Shown here one piece after another: positions 8,656 to 11,442 of a stretch of 11,442 bases of DNA (positions within the stretch are counted from its first letter, which is position 1; every line of letters starts with the position of its first letter). The DNA is taken from NCBI GenBank assembly GCA_001017865.1, contig LATQ01000637.1, positions 1-11,442 of the forward strand. Reading direction: 5' to 3'. The notes below the pieces were generated by a model. The model was not told the origin of the DNA, ran no database searches, and was given only the letters and a program-made list of their open reading frames with translations. A program made the translations under genes and the position numbers. This DNA is from Rhodococcus sp. IITR03. Its GTDB lineage: Bacteria > Actinomycetota > Actinomycetes > Mycobacteriales > Mycobacteriaceae.

Positions 8656-8678
8656 CGTGAGCTGTCAATCCACTCACG
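8656..8678. promoter_or_regulatory. Candidate operator: inverted repeat CGTGAG-N11-CTCACG
   Basis: Perfect 6-bp arms at 8656-8661 and 8673-8678 separated by 11 bp. The repeat covers where a -35 would lie for the plus-strand TATAAT at 8683-8688, and contains the minus-strand TTGACA (8669-8664). A dimeric repressor or activator here could act on both directions. The divergent CGNR protein is the obvious candidate binder, but nothing in the sequence proves it. A 6-bp repeat can arise by chance. Confidence 0.35.
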
Positions 8679-8682
8679 TACT

Positions 8683-8688
8683 TATAAT
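8683..8688 (+). promoter_or_regulatory. Candidate -10 box (TATAAT) for the regulator gene
   Basis: A perfect TATAAT in an otherwise GC-rich genome, inside the local AT-rich segment. No good -35 is found 16-18 bp upstream. Start of transcription near 8695 would give the regulator a leader of about 120 nt containing a 24-codon small ORF. The overlapping minus-strand TATAAG gives an alternative reading in the other direction. Confidence 0.35.
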
Positions 8689-8724
8689 TGCTCTGAAATT
8701 AATGCAGGACAGGGGTCCGTCCGC

Positions 8725-8799
8725 ATGGAAGTATCTACAGAACTTTTGATGCTGCGATTGCCTCGACGTCCGTCCGAGTCGTCGACGGCCACAGGTTAG
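8725..8799 (+). CDS. Small upstream ORF in the leader of the CGNR regulator gene (uncertain)
   Basis: 24 codons from ATG 8725 to TAG 8797-8799, with AGGGG 9 nt before the ATG. It is in the same frame as the regulator and stops 15 nt before its GTG; the stop overlaps the regulator's own Shine-Dalgarno (GAGGAGAG). That arrangement would allow translational coupling. The peptide (MEVSTELLML, then Arg/Ser/Thr-rich) is not recognised. An N-terminal extension of the regulator interrupted by TAG is unlikely because regulators of this type start close to the conserved LCLDFV segment. Confidence 0.25.
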   Translation: MEVSTELLMLRLPRRPSESSTATG

Positions 8800-8814
8800 A
8801 GGAGAGATCAAAGC

Positions 8815-9420
8815 GTGAAGCTACCGGTTCCGGAGACCAAAGACCGACGTAGATTGGGATTTCCATTCAGATCCGATGCTCTGTGTCTCGACTTCGTCGC
8901 GACCGTCGCCAAGCGCGACATGGCCGACCGCGAACTGCTGGTAACCGACGACGATGTGCAGACCTGGTTCTACGTCGCCGGACTTCCGCCGGCCGTCGAA
9001 CCGCTTGCCGATGGCATGCTCGACCACGCCCGGGAGCTGCGTGAGGCCATAAACCACCTGACGCGCTCGCGCGTAGACGGACATCGGCCGGACCCCGCAC
9101 TGATCGACGTGATCAATCGAGCGTCGCACTCGGGCCCACCACATCCCACCCTCTCCAGCGACGGCACCACCGCCGTCCCCTCCCCTGCCGTACCAGCCGA
9201 GCAGATCCTGTCGATCATCGCCCGCGACGCCATCGACCTGTTCAGCGGCGAGTACCGCGACCGCGTGCGTCGATGCCTCGGTCACGACTGCTCCCTGTAC
9301 TTCGTCGACCGATCACGCCGCGGCATCCGGCGCTGGTGCTCGATGGCCGCATGCGGAGAGAAGGCCAGTTCGGCTGCGTATCGACGGCGGCAGGGTTCGA
9401 AGCCCACGGCGCAAAACTGA
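8815..9420 (+). CDS. CGNR zinc-finger / ABATE-domain transcriptional regulator
   Basis: Predicted DNA-binding regulator of 201 aa, with a GTG start at 8815 and strong GGAGAG Shine-Dalgarno 10 nt upstream. The N-terminal part has the ABATE-type signature ALCLDFVATVAKRD (about residues 22-35) and a helical region (LDHARELREAINHL). The C-terminal CGNR finger has Cys154, Cys159, Cys175 and Cys180 in a C-X4-C-X15-C-X4-C arrangement (CLGHDC ... CSMAAC). The motif that names the family reads CGEKA here instead of CGNRA-K, a modest variation. Members are usually one-component actinobacterial and proteobacterial regulators encoded beside the genes they control; ligands are mostly unknown. Its divergent position makes it the likely regulator of the monooxygenase/transport operon and perhaps of itself. 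No frameshift is seen. The stop at 9418-9420 lies 1 bp from the convergent transposase frame's stop. Confidence 0.88.
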   Translation: MKLPVPETKDRRRLGFPFRSDALCLDFVATVAKRDMADRELLVTDDDVQTWFYVAGLPPAVEPLADGMLDHARELREAINHLTRSRVDGHRPDPALIDVINRASHSGPPHPTLSSDGTTAVPSPAVPAEQILSIIARDAIDLFSGEYRDRVRRCLGHDCSLYFVDRSRRGIRRWCSMAACGEKASSAAYRRRQGSKPTAQN

Positions 9421-9471
9421 GTCATGCAAAACGAATCCGACGCGATGCCAGGGATTCGGCCAGTTCGGCTG
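9363..9471. repeat. 14-bp direct repeat at and beyond the 3' end of the regulator gene
   Basis: GGCCAGTTCGGCTG occurs at 9363-9376, inside the last codons of the regulator, and again at 9458-9471, after its stop. ACGGCG follows both copies, separated from the first by 7 extra bases. It may be a remnant of a local duplication near the insertion sequence; its function is unknown. Confidence 0.4.
9432..9458. terminator. Weak hairpin downstream of the regulator gene
   Basis: CGAATCC (9432-9438) and GGATTCG (9452-9458) form a perfect 7-bp inverted repeat with a 13-nt loop, 12 nt after the regulator stop. There is no T-run, and the loop is large, so termination function is doubtful. It also lies inside the open frame running out of the transposase on the other strand. 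Confidence 0.2.
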
Positions 9472-9489
9472 ACGGCGCTCGCTGAAATT

Positions 9490-9515
9490 GGTTCTGGCGC
9501 ACTTTCCGTGAAAAC
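9490..9515 (+). repeat. Left terminal inverted repeat of the ISL3-family element
   Basis: Begins GGTTCTGGCGC at 9490 and includes TTTCCGTGAA, the block shared with the other end. The transposase reading frame runs straight through it towards 9422, so its stop codon lies outside the element. Confidence 0.75.
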
Positions 9516-11166
9516 ACTGCCGTGCAGTACAATTCGGGGTGGACAACGCGTTTCCGAAGGAGATCCAAGTTCGCCCGGCCATACATTTGCCGTTTGAGCA
9601 TCTTGATCCGGTTCACATGTTCTTCGACCGGCCCGGAGTTGCGCACGAGGGTCAGACCGGCAGTCACCGCATCGAGGTCTCGACGCAGCCCGATCACGAA
9701 GGACCGAAGCGCTGGTGATCCGGTGGCATCAACATCGGTCGTCCACTCGGCGAGATCGTGTCCACGACGCTTGACCATGATCTCGGCGAACCCGCGAATG
9801 TGCTCACGCAGCTTCGCTCGGGCGAGACTACGGTCGCAGATGTCGGTGAGCCGTGTGCTGTCCTTATCGGCGAGATCATCCGGCCGACAGGCCAACCACA
9901 TCGTGACCTGCCTGACACTCGGTGTCCGCGGCGGAACCGGCTGAGCTCGTTCTGCACTTCGAAGCGGCTGGAGGAACCGACGGACAGTCTGCGCGCTGCC
10001 CCCGTAGCCACGGTCGGTGATCTCGCGGGTCGGACGAGCCGCATCGGTGCATCCCGCGCCGAATCGTTCCCGCAGGTAGGTTTCGTGCCCACTGAGCAGT
10101 GTCTGTCCCGCTATCCGACTGGTAGTCATCAACTAGCGACTGTCGGCGGCGTGGACGAAACGACGCACGGTTCTGCGATTGAGATTCAACTGCCTGTTGA
10201 TACCCGAGATCGTCAGCCCTGGGCATGTAGCTCTCGTACAGCTGCGTGGCGTTCGCGGGTCCGGATCGTCAACCGCCGTCGGGAACCATCGGAATGACCG
10301 GATGGTCGGCAGTACCGTCGCTGGCGTCGGTCGGCGTAGCCGGTGCTCGGAGATCGGTACGGTGCTGAATCACCGTCTTCTCCACGGCACCGATCACGTT
10401 GCGCCACAGGTGCCATCGGTCGGCGACCTGCACCGCATCCGGTGCCCCGATCCGGACGGCCTCAGCGCAGGCACCGGCCCGGTCCCGGCACACGATCTCG
10501 GCCCCGGGATGCGCCTGCAACCAGGTAGAGACGGTGTCGCTGATACGGTCGGGCAGCAGATCGATCGGCCGGCCCGAGGTCAGATCCATTATGACGGTGC
10601 CGTAGACATGGCCGCGGCGCAGCGCAAAGTCGTCGATCCCCAGGATCGGCGTGGTCTCGATCAGCTGATCGGGGATCGACCGCACGACACCGGGCAGCGT
10701 GTCCCTGCTGACGTGTATTCCGAGTGGGGCGGCGAGACGGGCATCGGCGCGGCCGGCCACGGCCAGTCCGATCGCTTCGATCATCGTGTCGAGCAGTGTG
10801 GTTCGTCGAGCCCAGCGTTGTGTCAGTCCTGGTATCTGCTCGGCGAATATTGTTGCATTGCAGATGCCGTCGTCGCAGAAGAACCTGCGGACCACGAGAT
10901 CGAGGATGACCGGATGCGCGCCTATCGCGGTGTCTGCGGGACGGCGTCGATAACGCGAGTGCATGCGCCTCGACACAGTGCCGCACTTCGGGCATCGCCC
11001 TTCGTTGCCTCGTGGGTGGGCTGTGATCGAATTGTGGCATCGATCAGGTGAACGGCGTCGATGACAATGTCGTTCAGGTGCGGTAGGAGGCCGTCAGGGT
11101 TGCGAGGTCACATCGAGATGATCTTGGTCTACCGCAAATTCTTGCTGATCAGCGGCGTGCTGTCGC

Positions 11167-11188
11167 CTTCACGGAAAGCGCCAGATCC
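11167..11188 (-). repeat. Right terminal inverted repeat of the ISL3-family element
   Basis: Complement reads GGATCTGGCGCTTTCCGTGA from 11188 inward, matching the left end apart from one mismatch and two bases missing after GGCGC. It lies about 56 bp upstream of the presumed transposase start. Confidence 0.75.
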
Positions 11189-11442
11189 AGGATCAATAAG
11201 CGCCATCACCGACGCCCGACGCTGAACACGGTCGAGACGATCCCGCGCAACCTGGTCGGCACGCCGGCCCCAGAACCGCATGGCTCCCTTGTTTCGAGGA
11301 GGGCTCGATGAGCAGATCCCGCACCGCGCGTACCGTGGGCTTTTCCGTGTGTGGCTTTCCGGATAGGACAAGGGAGATCAGGTGCCGCGGCGGGCATCGG
11401 CTGCGATGGTGCGCACGGTGCACGCATGATGTGACCGACGAA
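11189..11442. other. 254 bp right of the insertion sequence, no gene recognised
   Basis: Several overlapping minus-strand open frames cross this stretch. None shows a motif I recognise. Fragments such as MRFWGRRADQVARDRLDRVQ and KPTVRAVRDLLIE look protein-like but sit in different frames, so a real gene broken by lost bases and cut by the window edge is possible. An 11-bp palindrome, GATCCAGGATC (11184-11194), straddles the element boundary. Confidence 0.4.

Larger units (their letters stand above)
8428..8814. promoter_or_regulatory. Divergent control region between the operon and the CGNR regulator
   Basis: 387 bp without a conserved protein gene, and the most AT-rich stretch of the window around 8680-8705. 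It must hold the promoters for both the minus-strand operon and the plus-strand regulator. Visible inside it: a 6-bp inverted repeat with a TATAAT box (8656-8688), a TTGACA hexamer on the minus strand at 8669-8664, a cysteine-ended minus-strand small ORF (8631-8560), a hairpin over the monooxygenase Shine-Dalgarno (8467-8440), and a small plus-strand ORF (8725-8799). The individual elements are annotated separately. Confidence 0.7.
9422..11111 (-). pseudogene. ISL3-family transposase, frameshifted as read and with an internal TAG
   Basis: DDE transposase of the insertion sequence. Seen in order: an N-terminal zinc finger (CPKCG, then [11 protein letters not shown]); a second Cys cluster ([19 protein letters not shown]); the catalytic core with [15 protein letters not shown] (first Asp), VCRDRAGA (second Asp) and [12 protein letters not shown]; a helix-turn-helix-like block (GINRQLNLNRRTVRRF); GCTDAARPTREI; and GPVEEHVNRIKMLKRQMYGR with the catalytic Glu. 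Five one-base losses (near 10216, 10274, 11028, 11089, 11097) break the frame. Adding one G/C at each gives 565 codons from GTG 11111. One TAG at 10135-10133 (codon 328) remains in frame and is not repaired by a single undercall, so the copy may be dead. The frame continues through the left repeat to a stop at 9422, about 23 codons beyond the element. The exact start is uncertain. Confidence 0.85.
9490..11188 (-). mobile_element. ISL3-family insertion sequence
   Basis: About 1.7 kb bounded by inverted repeats and holding one ISL3-type transposase frame on the minus strand. The left end (9490-9515) reads GGTTCTGGCGCACTTTCCGT then GAAAAC. The complement of the right end (11188-11167) reads GGATCTGGCGCTTTCCGTGA then AG. 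They agree over about 20 bp with one mismatch and a 2-nt gap. The flanking 8-mers, CTGAAATT on the left and AGGATCAA on the right, do not match, so the 8-bp target duplication usual for this family is not seen. Either the insertion is old, or it recombined, or base loss has blurred it. Confidence 0.82.

Noticed and set aside
9482..11196. 8-bp target-site duplication around the ISL3 element
   Set aside because: The flanking 8-mers CTGAAATT and AGGATCAA do not match, nor do nearby offsets by eye.
1..11442. CRISPR array, tRNA or rRNA genes
   Set aside because: No regularly spaced repeats, and no tRNA-like cloverleaf or rRNA-like conserved stretch was noticed on either strand by eye; a tRNA search tool was not available.

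Overview
High-GC window from an actinobacterium, most likely a mycolata genus such as Rhodococcus, Gordonia or Nocardia. The assignment rests on GC-rich codon use, frequent GTG starts, a CGNR-type zinc-finger regulator and an actinobacterial-type ISL3 transposase; it is an inference and no marker gene is present.

Layout. Positions 1-8427 are one minus-strand gene train, read from right to left. It runs: an SsuD-like FMN-dependent monooxygenase (8427-7355); an NtaA/DszA-family FMN-dependent monooxygenase (7316-6012); then a complete peptide/nickel-type (Dpp/Opp-like) ABC importer with lipoprotein binding protein (5969-4366), DppB-like permease (4354-3323), DppC-like permease (3326-2443) and two ATPases fused in one polypeptide (2433-788); last, an acyl-CoA-dehydrogenase-fold flavoprotein of the DszC/SfnB type (791 to beyond the left edge). 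Gaps are short, and two junctions overlap by 4 bp (ATGA, GTGA), as expected of an operon. A CGNR/ABATE regulator (8815-9420, plus strand) is transcribed divergently. A 387-bp control region separates the two units. To the right lies an ISL3-family insertion sequence with terminal inverted repeats near 9490-9515 and 11167-11188, followed by about 250 bp with no recognisable gene.

How the genes may work together. Two different FMN-dependent C-S/C-N-cleaving monooxygenases, a DszC-like flavoprotein and an importer look like a scavenging pathway: bring in an organosulfur compound (sulfonate, sulfone or thioether-like) and release the sulfur. The substrate is unknown. An aminopolycarboxylate or another N-containing substrate remains possible, because NtaA-family enzymes also act on those and Dpp-like importers are known beside them. 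No flavin reductase is seen in the window.

Control region. Upstream of the operon is a 23-codon minus-strand reading frame ending VCRPSCCR-stop. It is followed by a hairpin that overlaps the Shine-Dalgarno of the first monooxygenase, plus alternative pairings. This resembles a cysteine-responsive leader-peptide attenuator and would fit a sulfur-starvation operon. A 6-bp inverted repeat next to a TATAAT box is a candidate operator.

Data quality. Six of the nine genes are broken by frameshifts, but every break is repaired by adding one G or C next to an existing G/C, about 18 in all. The repaired lengths are exact codon multiples in every gene whose two ends are inside the window. This points to base-calling or assembly undercalls, not gene decay. 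The one exception is an in-frame TAG in the transposase.
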